Shown one piece after another: positions 33,729 through 45,634 of a stretch of 64,000 nucleotides of DNA; within the stretch, counting starts at the first letter, position 1; the number at the start of each line of letters is the position of its first letter. The translations under genes and the position numbers were made by a program. Source of the stretch: Anthostomella pinea (taxonomy: Eukaryota > Ascomycota > Sordariomycetes > Xylariales > Xylariaceae); assembly GCA_963556695.1 (NCBI GenBank), contig CAUWAG010000003.1, forward strand, positions 2,976,001 through 3,040,000. The letters are read 5' to 3'. Below the pieces are notes generated by a model. That model ran no database searches and was not told the origin of the DNA. It saw only the letters and a list, made by a program, of their open reading frames with translations.

Positions 33729-36700
33729 ATGTCTGACTCGAACGAGCACTCTTCCAAGGTGATCATCAAGCTTCTGGACTCTCAGAAGCTTGTTGGTCAG
33801 GAAAATTGGGAGAATTGGGCTCAAAACATGGAGCAACTGCTGACTGCAGTTAACCTCTGGCCTCTTATCCAAGAAGCCATCGAGAAGGACGATGAGGTCC
33901 CCTATTCGCTCAAGACCTCTGCTGTCGACGTAGATGGTCGTTCGAGCAAGGCTTCTTCGAAGGTCAAAGATGAGACTAAGAAGGAGCCTACCAGCGAGAC
34001 GTTTTCAAGCTCGCAAAAGGCGATCGTATATCTCTCGATCACACAAAATATTAAGCCGGAAGCAGGTTATCGCATTGCTGGCTTGCGTGATCCTGGGATG
34101 ATCTGGATCGCCCTTCGTCGTGCCTTTTCTGGTATGACAATCGACCAGGTATCATCGGTCCTAGACGATCTATCTGCGATTCGATACTCCGATCATGGAG
34201 AAGACTTTGTGGCGCGCTACCGCCTTCTGATGGACCGTGTAGAGCGCCAGAAGATCGATTACTCTGCGATGAGTCGGATTTGTAACTTCCGAGCCGCAAT
34301 CAGGGTTTCTTTTCCAACCCTCCACTGCGAAATCTCACGGGATTATAACCGTGGGATCTACTCGATGACAGAGAACCTCATCTATTAGCTTCAGGAGGAG
34401 ATATACATCCGTAAATCGCAGGATGAGACTTTTGCGACCCATATGGGCCGATCTCCTGCCCCTCCTGCCACTCCTACTGGCGCCAACAAAGGCAACAAGC
34501 AGCAAAAGAAGAACAGGGGCAAAGGAGGCTCCGGAAGCGCTCGGGAACCTGATCAGAAGGATCCTAGCGCCTCAAACACTACAGTTATGTGGTGCTTTGA
34601 GTGTGGAGAGCTCAACAAGAAGAAAGGGCACGATGGCTGCAACCAATGCATCTTGAAGCAGGTGTTGCAAGCTGCTTCAAAGGGAGCTGCGAACGGCTCT
34701 TCTAGGGGATCATCTGGTGCTGGCGGTACTATTCCCGCTACTCACTGGTGCCGTGAGACTTCTGCGGCTGCAGGAGACCATGGTGTTGCTCCTGCGAGAA
34801 CTGCGAGCGACGTCACGGTACAGGAAGCATATTTTAACGTTCCTTGCGGCGCCAATCAGGTGGATATTGACCTCAGTGTCCCCTTTCAACCTGAAGCTCA
34901 CGCTCACGCCATCTCTGCCGCCTCTGATCGATGGCTATTCGATTCTGGATCCACGGTTCCTATTTGCAACCACAAGAAGTGGTTCATTCGTCTCCGAATA
35001 GACCCTGACCTTCTTCCAATCGCTACAGGTGGTGGCCCTGTTCAACCACTTGGTGTTGGCGATGTGGAGATCGATTTTGTCACTTCTGAAGGCAGAAGAG
35101 TTACTCGATTGATCACTGAAGTGCTCTACGTGCCCTCCTTCCAGATCAACCTCCTCTCTGGCGATCAGTTATATCGTCAGGGTTGGTATTTGATAATTCG
35201 GGATCTATTTGACTCTGCTGACACCTAGGTGACATCCCTTCACAACGGCATGTATGTGAAGGTAATTACTCCACCGCTACAGAAGGAGGTTTACAACATT
35301 ATGCGCGCTCCGCAGGCATTCATCAATCTGTTCCCAGCAGAAGGAGAGGAAGAGAGTGATCCTGATGCCCAATTGAGGGCCAAAGGGGAGGCTATGAAGC
35401 TCCTTCACCTCTGGCATACGAAGCTGGGCCACCGATCGATTGGCGATATCGTCAAAATGGCTAAAATCGTCAAAGGCATCGATCTACCGCCAAATACGCT
35501 CGAATTGGCAAAGGAATTCACCTGCTTGGACTGTCTGGAGACGAATCTCCGTCGAATGGTCTCCCGAGTCAAGCAAGAACATCCAGATCAGGCCCTTGAC
35601 GTGGTTCATACTGATACCGCGTACCATTTGGCTGAAGGATACGATGGTTCTAGACGAGCCACGATGCTAGTTGATGGCAAGTCACGAAAGCGTGAATATC
35701 ATCCTCACGCGCAAAAGGGCGAGGCTTCAGAAATCTGTATTTCTTATTGCAAGCGGATGAAGCTCCAGTATGGTCGCTACCCTCGCTGTTTTCGCTTGGA
35801 TAACGGCACGGAGTACGCCAAGTTCGTTAAATGGGGCCGATCTGAAGGTATCGAATTCGAACTGAGCGCTCCATATACTCCTGAGCAAAATGGGGTGGCA
35901 GAGCGCTCTCTTGGCGTGATTCATTCGTTTGTTCGAAGTGTTATCGAGCAGATGAAGCTGCCAGAGTCTCTCTGGCCGATTATTGGCCCTGCAGTATGTG
36001 ATCGGCTTAACGTGAGCTACACCTCCTTCCTCCAGAAGGATAACAGGACCCCAGATGAGGTCTTCTTTGACAATTTAACTCCTGGCAAGGATAACAAGCC
36101 TGATCTGAGCAATCTCCTCCCAATCGGGCAGGCTGCCGTGGTCCATCTGCCACGTCAGCGCCGCGTTCAGGGCAACAAGACGGCTCCTCATGCGAGAAAA
36201 GGGCGAATTCTTCGCTCAATTGGCTCTAATCAGTATCAGGTTTACTTGCCTGAATCACAGACGGTCATCACCAGTGCACATCTTGAAATTCTAGATGGGT
36301 ACATCGCTTCTGGGGAATCAATCCACATCTTCCCAGACTTCTAAGGTACACTTAACGATTACGAGCAAACCATCCATAAGGAAGACAATCTAAAGAAGCC
36401 ATTTTCTTCAGAGGGCGCTGACGATCTTCAGCATATATCGGATGAGTCAGATAAAGAAGATTAGGGCTGGATAAATGTCCCTGAGCCCGTCATTACTTTA
36501 GGCACTCCGGTCATCTCACCGGTCGCATCCGATGATGGCAGCGGCTACCCTCAATCGACACTCAGCGATTCTGAGCCCGATATTGGCCCAATTGTCACGC
36601 CGATTAGATCATCGGAATCGCCTCAGCGGAATCTATCTCATAGGCCGACTCCAGTACCGCGATCACAAGCTGGGATCAATCCTGGCAACGTGTTATCCGG

Positions 36701-38477
36701 AGGGCGCACCCGCGGGTCGCAGAACCACTACGTTTCTGAGATCACAACTCCCGGGATCTCTACATATGCTACAATTCAGGCTTCCTATGCTAATTGGCCT
36801 TCTGCTGACCCTGATCAAGCGCTTCCTAAAACGGATGAACCTTCCAACTATCGGGAGGCAATGGCGTCAGTTGAAGCACCTCAATGGTTAGAAGGTACTC
36901 ATCTCGAGATACGCGCGCTACTGCGTAACAAGACCTTTTCGGCACTCTGGAGGTCAGAAATGCCTCGAAATCGCAAGCCTTTGACCTCTTGTCACGTTTA
37001 TAAGCGCAAGAAGGACCCGATTACTGGTGAAACAGCTCGATACAAGGATCGAATCACTGCTCGTGGGTTTATGCAGCGCTATGGTCTCGATTACTTCGAG
37101 ACTCAAGCTTCTGGCGCGCGCACAACCACCTGGAGATTGTTGTTGGCTCTCTCAGCCATTCTGGATTGAGAGATCGACCAAATAGACGCCGTTTCGGCCT
37201 TCCTGATGGGAGAATTAGATGAGGAGATCTATATGGAGACCCCTGACGGCCTGGATGACTTCTTTGAGATGTATCCAGAAGAGAACACCATTGGTTGGCA
37301 ACGAGGGATGATCCTTAAGCTCAAAAAGCCCCTGTATGGCCTCAAGCAGAGCCCTCGTCAGTGGCAGAAGCGCCTTCGCGGTGCGCTTCAGACACTTGGC
37401 TTTGAGCCTCTGATCTCTGATAACGCCGTCTACTACTCCAAGGAGCGTGGCATTTTCGTGATTAGCTACGTGGATGACTTCCTTATCCTGGGTGCCGACC
37501 GCTCTAAGGTTGATCTGTTCAAGCAGGATCTCTCTGTTGCCTTTGAAATAAAGGATTTGGGCGCTGCCCAGCACTTTCTTGGCGTTAAAATCGTCAGGGA
37601 TCGTACAAAAAGCACTCTGTGGCTGTCACAGAGCACGTACATTCAACGCACTGCTGAAACCTTCGATCAGGCTCGAACTGGGCGTGTGAACGTACCCATC
37701 TCGCCTCAAACGGTTGAGAAGATGGACCAGGATGACACCGAGGATGGCGGTTCGCCCGAGGTAACTCACAAGTACCAATCCTTAATTGGCTCTGAGAATT
37801 TTCCTGCATGCTACACCCGTCCTGACATCTCCTACTCGATGGGGGTACTTTCGCGATACCTCTATCGCCCCAGAACTGCACAACTTGCTGCGGCTCAGGG
37901 GCTCCTTCGATACCTCTGGAACACGAAGGACCTGGGCATTCGTTTTGGAGGCCCTGAATTCGCCAAAATGACCTCTGATGAGGTCACTGGCATCGTCTCA
38001 TCCCTTTTACTTGGTTATTGTGATGCTAGCTACACTGGCAGCATCAAGGATGGTACCAAATCAATATCTGGCTACCTATTCACCTTTGCTGGAGGCGCTA
38101 TCTCGTGGTCCTCAAAGCTACAGACTGTTGTGGCACAATCTACTATTGAATCAGAGTATTATGCCATCAGTGAAGCCGTGAAGGAGGCTGCCTGGCTACG
38201 AGAGCTGATGAACGAGCTTGGATACACCCTGGACACCCTCCTATTGCACTCTGACAGTGCTGGAGCCATTCATCTGGCTCAGAACACCGAATTCCATCGC
38301 CGAACGAAGCACATTCGAGTGCGAGAGCATTACATTCGCCAGGAAATTCAGGCTAAACACATCTCGCTGCAGTTCCTTGGTACTGACGAGATGCCAGCTG
38401 ATGGCCTTACCAAGGCCATGCCAAAGGCGAAGTTTAGCTCGTTCTTACAGCTATTAGGACTCATTGAAGTCAAATAG
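33729..38477 (+). pseudogene. Copia gag-pol polyprotein, five stop codons
   Basis: A single frame of 4749 nt runs from the ATG at 33729 (MSDSNEHSSK) to a TAG at 38475. Gag occupies about 33729-34700 with a Cys-x2-Cys element (MWCFECGELN). Protease is at about 34930 (WLFDSGST). Integrase has LWHTKLGH, VHTDTAYH, FRLDNGTEYAKF and YTPEQNGVAERS (35400-35940). Reverse transcriptase has LKKPLYGLKQSPRQWQ and YVDD at 37467-37478. RNase H has GYCDASYTGS, STIESEYYAISEA and HSDSAGAIHL. In-frame stops are at 34386, 35226, 36342, 36462 and 37167. Most read as one transition from Gln or Trp codons. No frameshift is seen, so loss of function is by point mutation only. Confidence 0.93.
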
Positions 38478-38570
38478 GGGGTTCAAGAGTGCTGTAGTAC
38501 TCTAAGATCTAGGTTTTATGAACTGTTAGTTATAGTTGTGTGGTGGTGATGCCTTCAGTTTGAGAGGGCG

Positions 38571-38784
38571 TGTTGGATATCATACCAGGCTGAGGCTTTC
38601 GGGGCTGAATGCGCTAATGGGTTTAGCTTCAGGGCAGTCAGCCCACCCTCAGGCCACCAGGATCCTGGCGCCATTATCGTATGATTATCTGGTCACCCTG
38701 ATGGCACACCTGTACATATGGGGGCTTCTCCCCCAGAGATCTTCTTCTCTTTCCTTTCAATACAGAACGGTTTGAAATCTCACA
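38571..38784 (+). repeat. 3' LTR of copia element
   Basis: It is 214 bp and 99 percent identical to the 5' LTR by direct reading (2 differences). It is followed at once by the GAGAT duplication and then LINE ORF1 sequence. Confidence 0.95.
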
Positions 38785-39886
38785 GAGATCACTTATGTGG
38801 TCTCCAGATCAGAATCAACTGTGTTCCTTGAGAGTATGCACCTTAAAGGTCTGTCACCTGTTTGGGCTTCAACTTCATCAGCAACAGTAATGTCGGTAAT
38901 ATCAATTATAAACCCTTCCACACTTATGCCCTCCTTGTGCATCTATTGACCTTATAGTGATGCCAGACCGTGTGGGTCTTGATCTTTTCTGCCTTAAGAA
39001 TATCGGTGATTTCTTCTTGGAAGGCCAGAAGCTTAGCCTGAGTTGGCTTGTCCCTTGGGTGTAAGGTAAATCCGGAGGGGCACCGGGTCACTTCTCTAAG
39101 CTCTTAAGGGTGGAGCTTAAGTCTTTTGTTCAGTATAGACTTTATTCCGTAAGGCTCTAGGTGGTTATTATCCATGCGGACAATGACCCGGAGATCATCC
39201 TGTTTTTTCTTTAGTTGGTTGGCAGTGATACGGGTGCCAGGCTGTGTTTTCTTTATGGTAATATTGACTGTCCGTGGATGCTGTTGTTGGCTAGAGGAGA
39301 CAGTTTGGGCAAAGGTCATGGTGGGCTTTACCATCCCTATCCCCCCAGGGATGGTCTTCTTTTTGGGCGGATCTTGGGTTTCCAACCACTCGTTCAGACA
39401 TTTAGAGAAAAATGCGCTGAATTCCTTGGCATAAGAGCATAGTTCGGTTCCAGCTTCCTCAAGTGTCTTATCAACTGTTGCAACACACTCCTGAAACATT
39501 CTCATCCTGGCTTCATAGAGGTGCTTGTCTTTAGCCAGTATCTTGGCAACTTGGTCCTGGCACTCTGAAGAAGAGGCTTTGCTCCTTATATTACATCCAA
39601 TGGCTTGGTCTGCAGAGATTTCTTTTAATTGAGGTTGTTCCATTTCAGTGGTGCTGCCATTATTGACATTTCAGGATTTTCCTTTCAGAGGGGAAATAAC
39701 GGTAAAGTCAGCCTCGGAGACCTGTGACGGGCTGTTGCTGATGTCGTCAAGCAGCGCTTGGCGGAGCCTGCTCGGAGTTGCCGGGCTATATGTCTTTCTA
39801 AGGGCCGGGGATTTGAGCACGCCGCCAGTGGTCGTCTTTGGGACGGCCACGGGCGTGTTTGGGGGCCCGTCATGGAAGGGTGCCAT
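38785..39886 (-). pseudogene. LINE ORF1, 5' part
   Basis: The start is at 39886 (MAPFHDGPPNTP...SPALRKTYSPATPSRLRQ), an N-terminus usual for Tad-like ORF1 proteins in ascomycetes. A TGA at 39671 is in the same frame as the continuation to 39104. The middle part is coiled-coil-like and Lys/Glu-rich. It then passes through an RNA-binding-type segment (TVNITIKKTQPGTRIT, LKKKQDDLRVIVRMD). After a stop at 39104 the protein similarity continues with a frame change to the copia junction at 38785. ORF1 proteins bind LINE RNA. Confidence 0.75.
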
Positions 39887-39950
39887 CGGGCTTATGAGAA
39901 AAATTCTCCGGTACCTTGACAGAGATAGTCAGTTACTGAGAAAAGTGCCT

Positions 39951-40128
39951 GCTTCAGTACAAATATCAAGGTTGTGCCCTAACAGCGGGGCGCCAAGAAA
40001 AATAATTGTTTTTGGCAACTGTGTTCGAGTTGTAGACAAATGTGAATCACTAGCACATTCAATCCAGTCGTCAGAGCTAGCTTCACCTGTGAAGTTCGTA
40101 AGAGTTTACAGCTTAGGCCGCCCCTGCT
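39951..40128. other. LINE 5' UTR / OMT 3' flank
   Basis: This is the junction between the LINE and the end of the O-methyltransferase gene. The LINE 5' end is somewhere here and could not be placed; no duplication of the 3' flank (GACGAGCTTTCCATGT) is visible. Confidence 0.4.
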
Positions 40129-41659
40129 CAAGGCTCTTCCCAAACCGCTTCGACAATACTCAACAGGCTTCCTTCAAGCTGCCGTACACCCTCAAATCGG
40201 AGCCTGGGGTCCGCCATCTCGATGAGCACTTTCCACATAGCTTCTGTTCGCTCGGCTGAGTTCCAAGCCGCCAGCATGACGAGATCCATATTGCTATAAT
40301 GGTGTCACATTGTTAGCACGCAAGCTACCCATATTTCTCCAATACGTCACCAAAAGTGGTACTGACCGGGGCTGCTTCCTCAAAAGCCTGGTCTCAGGTC
40401 CATCCACCAGCACGAATTCGTTGATGATCAATTTGTTACATGCTTCATTCCAGGGACAAGAGCCCGCAAGATGAGCAGGACGTACTTGTCACTCCAGTTA
40501 TGTAGAACCCAGCGAAGGAAGTAGACGTCCACACCGCGTCGTTCCTGAGGATCGAAGAAGTTGTGCGCCTCGAACGCGACCCGAGATGAGAGTGAGGGCG
40601 GCAGTGCATCGACGCCGTCAGCCACCGTGTCCGGAAGGTCTTGGACGATATAGCCTAAGTGCTGGGTGGCGTCTACCAGAGCACGAGGGACGGCACCTAT
40701 GCCACCGCCGACGTCGACGAGCACCGCCCCCGAGTGGTCGACGCTTGACCAGTCGTAAGCAGTCAATAGGTGTTTGACATCCCAAGCGGCACCGTGGGCG
40801 AAGTGTCGCATGCCACCCCCGAAGCGCGCCGCGCGCTCCTTGTCGCCGGCCAACACCCCGAAGAACGAAGCACCTTCTCCGAAAACCAGTGCCGTAGCCG
40901 CGTTTGTAGGCTCGTATCGCTCGTTGGCTGGGAGGTGGCGCTGAGCACGGAGAGCATCGTTGAGACGTGTGCCGATAGGAGCTAGGTCGTGGACAACCAC
41001 TGCAAAAATGTATTTATTAGCTCGCTTGAGGTTGAACAATCCACTCGGTAATGGTCGTGCAGACTGAGTCTACGAAGAATGACATACTTCCCACAGCGCT
41101 CAAGGCATCGGGGCCAGTCGCCAACAGGCGTGAGATGGCCGTATGTACGACGCGTCCTGGCGGGGATCCGGGGGCTTCGCTGAAAATGTGACTTGACATT
41201 GCGTGCCGTAGGATGCGCTCGACCGTCTCCGCATCTAAGTCGCTGTCCTGCGCAATCTCTCCCAAAGTTGCTGAACCATCCAGTGGAACTTGTTCGGCAA
41301 GACGAAATTCATGGATCGCGCGGAGCGTCATCTCATCAGTAAACTATTCCCGCAATACCGAGATCACATTAGCAACCACCATGGATCTTGATGGGAGAGT
41401 AGGCCTCACTTGAAACCCCAACTCCCATAGCGCACCCCTTGCCCCCTGAGCGAGCCGCTTTGCTGTCTGGGTCTTGTCGATGAACTCATCTCTGGTAGCG
41501 TTGACGTCGGCTGGCAATTCTTCAAGTGTGTCGATGTCAGAGGTAGTCGCTCCTCGCCCGTGGGAAGCTATCTGGCTGTCAAGATTTGAGGCTAGGCGCA
41601 GGATCTCGCGTGGCAGCGTCGTGAAGGCCCCGTGGGAGGTTCCTTCTATTGAACCCATC
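40129..41659 (-). pseudogene. Fungal O-methyltransferase (COMT-like), frameshifted
   Basis: It is predicted to transfer a methyl group from SAM to a phenolic or polyketide hydroxyl. The start is the ATG at 41659 (MGSIEGTSHG). Exon 1 ends at 41410 and is followed by a 66-bp intron (GTGAGG...AATAG). The winged-helix dimerisation domain follows (TLRAIHEFRLAEQV, VERILRHAMS, VHTAISRLLA). After a poorly resolved junction near 41030 comes the SAM domain (VLVDVGGGIGAVPRAL motif I, YIVQDLP, FFDPQERRGVDVYFLRWVLHNWSD). Near 40435 the expected K-L-I-I-N-E-F continues in another frame. A last exon after an intron (GTCAGT...TATAG) ends WKVLIEMADPRLRF...GSLLSIVEAVWEEP at 40129. The frameshift near 40435 and the unclear second junction suggest a pseudogene, but an unusual intron cannot be excluded. 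Confidence 0.75.
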
Positions 41660-42049
41660 TTGTGCTTGTGGTGCTTGCAGATGTCAGGAGAAAGGGGAAG
41701 CAGAAGCAACACGGACTTTTGCCTTATTTATTGATTCTCCTGAAACACAGAAGGTGAACTGCAGCCTCTTGAGTATGACCAACGCCACAAGCGCCTGTCT
41801 CACGATGGCCGGCCTTCCCCAATCTGAAGTCCAGAAGCCGCCGGCTAGGTCTGTCTTTAGCATTCGAGTAGCCGACCATGGGGGTACGTACTATACTTAG
41901 TCTTTTCATGCAACAAGGACCTCGATGATCCTTTACCAACGTTAAACCATTGCAACTATCCGTAATGCGTTGGATCAGCCTGTAACCCAAGACCATGGTA
42001 CACCTGATGCCTAAATTTCAAACAATCCTTAACTATACACCTGTGCCAG
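41660..42049. other. Intergenic
   Basis: This lies between the start of the O-methyltransferase and the end of the secreted one-pass protein. No gene or repeat is recognised. Confidence 0.45.
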
Positions 42050-42916
42050 TGCATTCACTTGTGCAAAACTTCAGTCCTTCTCAGCTTCTTCCTTATGACC
42101 CACCAATTGATCAAGCCCGTGAGCACGATCAACAGCGGCACGCCCACCCCGACCCCCACCCCGACCCCAGCTTCCACGTATCGTGCTCATCCCTGCGTGT
42201 TCTCGAAGCCGCCGCCTCCAGGTATGTCCGGACGATGTCCCCCTGCACAGTGAACTGCTGCGACGAGTCGCCCACGGCCGCGCCGGAGGAGTACTGCCCG
42301 CTCTGTTGCTGTGCCCCTTTGGCTTCCGGCTGCGCGATGCTGATAATGTTCAAGATGTTGCGCGCAGCGCCGCTGCGGGCCTCGCCAGCGCTTAGGTTCG
42401 GTGCCTGCGCCGTGGGGAATGAGTCGAGGATCTCACCAAGGGTGAAATTGTAAAATGAGTTGGTTGTGTCTAGAACAGAGGGTCACCGGCCGGGTCAGTA
42501 ACTCTTCCAAACTCATCCTCTCCTCACCTTCTCCAAAAGATGATGCACTCGGTCTGCGCTACTATATCCATCCACGCACCCCCCTTAACGCCGACGAACG
42601 ACGCCTCGGTCGCGTTGGTGAACATCCACCTGATGCGCACAGGCGTGTTGGGCACTGCGTTCTTCCAGGTGATGTTATACGACTTGCTCATGACCAACAT
42701 CGCCGGATTGCTCCCCTCTTCGCGATCGTAGTAGGGGTACGAGTCGGCTGGGTATGTGCACCCGTCCGCGGAATGCAACGTCGAGCACCAGCGGAAGGAC
42801 GTTAGGCAGATGCTCTCGCAATCGCGAGTCGTAGGGTCGAAGGCGCTTGAGGGGCCTATCAAGGACGTGACCAGGAGCAGTAGCTGGGTGAGGGTGGGAG
42901 GTTTGATCGCCTGCAT
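42050..42916 (-). CDS. Secreted single-pass membrane protein of unknown function
   Basis: Exon 1 begins at 42916 with a signal peptide (LTQLLLLVTSLIGPSSA), then a Cys-rich ectodomain (DCESICLTSFRWC, CTYPADSYPYYDRE) and a beta-rich segment (YNITWKN...VRIRWMFTNATEASFVGVK, TECIIFWR) with N-glycosylation sites. An intron starting GTGAGG near 42524 and ending TTCTAG near 42473 leads to NSFYNFTLGEIL, a Gln/Ser-rich stalk, and a transmembrane helix (VPLLIVLTGLINWWVI, 42120-42070) with a basic tail ending at about 42060. The join across the intron and the Gly/Val repeat before the membrane segment (GTCGGG/GTGGGG units) each need a one-base shift. Either my splice choice is wrong or the gene is damaged. 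No function is proposed. Confidence 0.55.
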
Positions 42917-44098
42917 CGTTGATGGCTTTGTCTTCCGGGGACCATAGGATCGATCTATGGTCGCTTTGGCTCTTCTTTGCTGGCAAGTGTACAGAAAAAT
43001 GAGGATATGAGGTCCGCATGGTGGGTTATGAATGCCACGGTTTCAATTCGAGGAGTCGATACGACCAAGTGTGTGCTCATGGGTAACAACCGCCTCATAT
43101 CTCATACCCTACTGTTCTGTACAATGCTAGCCTCTAAGTCGCAGACTCATGTCGGATACTTGGCTTACATTTTTCTTAGAGACGTCGATATCCCTCAACG
43201 GCACCATCTGTTCTAGTCCGGAGCGGTGCTACTTGGCATGCGGGTCCGTCTCTAAAGATAGATACCCCGTCGTCCGCACCCAAATACCTTCTCGCCGAGA
43301 CGGGATTCAGGATAACATGTGAGAAGTTCTTGAGCGAGCCCCTATTGGACAAGGCTTGAAGTAAGTGTGCCAAAGGTGGTCCATGATACATCGCGCCAGA
43401 GCAACCTGCTCGCCGAGAACCGGCATTCGGAAGTCACATACAGAACCTCAGGTACGACGTTTGCATCCTCATGGGGTAGCCACTTGGCATCGCATACTCG
43501 GCATTCGAACACTGATTTCCAATATCGTGACTTGATTAGAGGTGAGCTTCGAGCTGTCACGGCCCCTCTTCAACACGAACGGGTGCCTGCGGTAATTATG
43601 TTCTGGTCCGTGGCGATACGGAGTCTTGTAGGTCTCTGCCGTGGTGTTGAGAGTGGGATGAAGTTTATGGGTGTCAACAGCTCCGGAAGGAAAATGTGCA
43701 CGTCTTGAAAGTTGGGCCCATGAAGAAGGATAAAAACTGCCGAATACCTTACGCCGCAGTACTACTATTGCTGCCCTGGGTGACCGCCAGGTGCACCATG
43801 TGAGGGTATAGGCCACCTTCAGTGCCACGGCCTCCACGCATACAGCCACATACACCAATATAGCAATATTCGCCTGCAACAATTACCCACGATCATATGA
43901 TAGACCTGAGCCATGATTGGGCAGTCTCCACAGACCATGTCACCATGCAGCTTCAGCTCCTCGATGGATCGCAGTGGGGGGTCGCTTCTCACTGGATACG
44001 ATACCTTTTATCGAAACAGGTCCATAATCCACGAATTCCCCTCAGTGCTCGCAGGGACGGTTCAAAGAGTGTGACACTCTCCTTGCATTCCAACTAAG
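42917..44098. other. Intergenic, no gene recognised
   Basis: Both strands were read. A minus-strand open frame at 43882-43469 lacks familiar motifs. It is probably the upstream region of both flanking genes, which are divergent. Confidence 0.4.
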
Positions 44099-45208
44099 AT
44101 GTCTTCTTGGGACGTGAAAGGCAAATTCGCCATTGTCACCGGAGCCGGCAGTGGTAAGTACCTTGTCACTACCTCGTTTAGCACATACTATACATTTTCG
44201 AAAGAGCTGACGCATGTGAAAACGCCAGGTACCAACCATGCTTTTGCTGAGCACCTCCTGGATGGTGGCTGATCGGTCATCTTTGCAGATATCGCACTGC
44301 GCCCTGAAGCCGAAGAGACACTGTCGAGGTTCCCTCATCCACCGAAAGACGGATCACCATCCGCAGTCTTTCACCAGATGGACCAGTCCGACTGGTCCCA
44401 GATCTCCGAGACCTGGGATTTCGCCCTGAGGACGTTTGGCAGAGTCGACCTGCTTTGCCCTGGGGCAGGAATCTGGTCAGTATGGTGCCATCCGGGCTTC
44501 CCCCTACCATTGACATGACAAGAGGCGGGAGTCTTATGAACAAGAACCTAAATATCTGACATGCGACAGGGAACCCCCAACGTATACCTTCAGGAACCCC
44601 CCGGGTACCTCCCCCCAATCCAAGGACGATCCAAAAGCCGCTCCCGGAGTCTACCAGATCTTCGCCGTCAACCTCATGGGCCCGATCCGGTTTGTCCAGC
44701 CAGCCCTCGACTACTGGCTCCAGAACAAGGTCGCCGGCAATTCGCTCTTCGTGGCGTCTCTCAGTGCCTAACTAACTACCTTCCGTCGGCACGCCCCTTA
44801 TATAACTCAAGCAAGGCCGGTCTCTGCGACTTTATCATGAGTCTGGCTCAGATGCGGTCTCGCCTTGGAACCTGGGTGGCTGTCATATGTCCGGCGACTA
44901 CCTTCACACCGGCCGTCGTGAAGGAGTATTGTGTCGGCAAGGTCCGGGAGGAAGACATGAACATGGCGTCTACAGAATGCGCCGAGGTCATGTTCAGCAT
45001 AGTGACTAATGCGCAGTATGGCGATGGCCAGGTCGTTGAGGAGATGCAGTTTGGCACCAAGGAGATACCGGACGTAAAAGTGCGCGTTGTGCCTTACGGC
45101 ACCCTGCTGCCGCCCATTGACCCCAGTGGTGACTTCAGTGGCAAGAACATCATGATCGAGGAGGAGAAGGTCTGGGAGAAACTAAAGACGAAGGGCATGA
45201 GACCTTGA
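44099..45208 (+). pseudogene. Short-chain dehydrogenase (15-PGDH-like), stop and frameshift
   Basis: Three exons are 44099-44153, 44229-44475 and 44570-45208, with introns GTAAGT...CCAG and GTCAGT...ACAG that join in frame. Exon 1 has the Rossmann motif FAIVTGAGSG. The Asn-rich strand and LLCPGAGIW follow, then QIFAVNLMGPIRF. The catalytic Y-x3-K is YNSSK (about 44805). Lesions are a TGA at 44270-44272, and a frame change near 44766: the first frame hits TAA at 44769, while YLPSARPLYNSSKAGLCDF is in the next frame. The last third (VICPATTFTPAV to LKTKGMRP) is intact to the stop at 45206. It would have been an NAD(P)-dependent oxidoreductase in the same cluster as the OMT and P450. Confidence 0.85.
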
Positions 45209-45634
45209 CATGAGCCATGCTGCGAAAGTAGCCAAATGTTTTCAACGGTATGGATGGGGTCGGTAGATAGAGCTCCAGTCCGCGGATTACTGATGACAGT
45301 TCTAAAAATAATTGACTTCAAGTCCGCAACCTCCTCTTATCAACAGATCACGGGTTTTTTTCCCAGCCTGGCGTCCAGACGACAAATTTGCAACATGGCT
45401 ACCACTGCAACATCGCCGTGGAACCCCGTGGCGAGTTGGCGTGATATTCCTGCCATGGCCGTACTCCACATGGCACCCGACCCATTGCCGTGGAAGTCCA
45501 CGGGGCTTGCGCGACATTGCTGATAAACAGCTTCAGGCCAACGAAAAAGTCCAGCCAATGCTAAAGCTAGAGGGAATCTTGATATTCTCATCTTGAATCA
45601 CATCCAGCAGCGGACGAGACCAATTTCCAAAACG

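Larger units (their letters stand above)
33313..38784 (+). mobile_element. Ty1/copia LTR retrotransposon, full-length but inactivated
   Basis: The element is 5472 bp with 214-bp LTRs (33313-33526 and 38571-38784), TGTTGG...CTCACA, differing at two sites, both transitions. The 5-bp target duplication GAGAT lies at 33308-33312 and 38785-38789. A possible primer binding site follows the 5' LTR directly at 33527 (TGGTAGCA, as for an initiator-Met tRNA). A purine-rich GAGAGGGCG precedes the 3' LTR. The internal region has one gag-pol frame of copia order (integrase before RT) with five stops. It inserted into ORF1 of the LINE, so it is younger than the LINE. Confidence 0.95.
27025..39950 (-). mobile_element. 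Tad-like LINE carrying nested copia and pogo insertions
   Basis: On the minus strand the order is ORF1 (39886 downward), endonuclease, reverse transcriptase, RNase H, a Cys-rich C-terminus, a 3' UTR and a (CAAT)n tail at 27041-27025. Without its two insertions it is about 5.5 kb, close to Tad-type elements, so it may be nearly full-length at the 5' side; the exact 5' end, between 39900 and 40128, is not resolved. The copia element (33313-38784) sits in ORF1 and a pogo-type transposon (30470-32397) in the endonuclease. The 3' end cuts into an older copia fragment. All ORFs carry stops, so the copy is dead. No target duplication was found. Confidence 0.88.
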
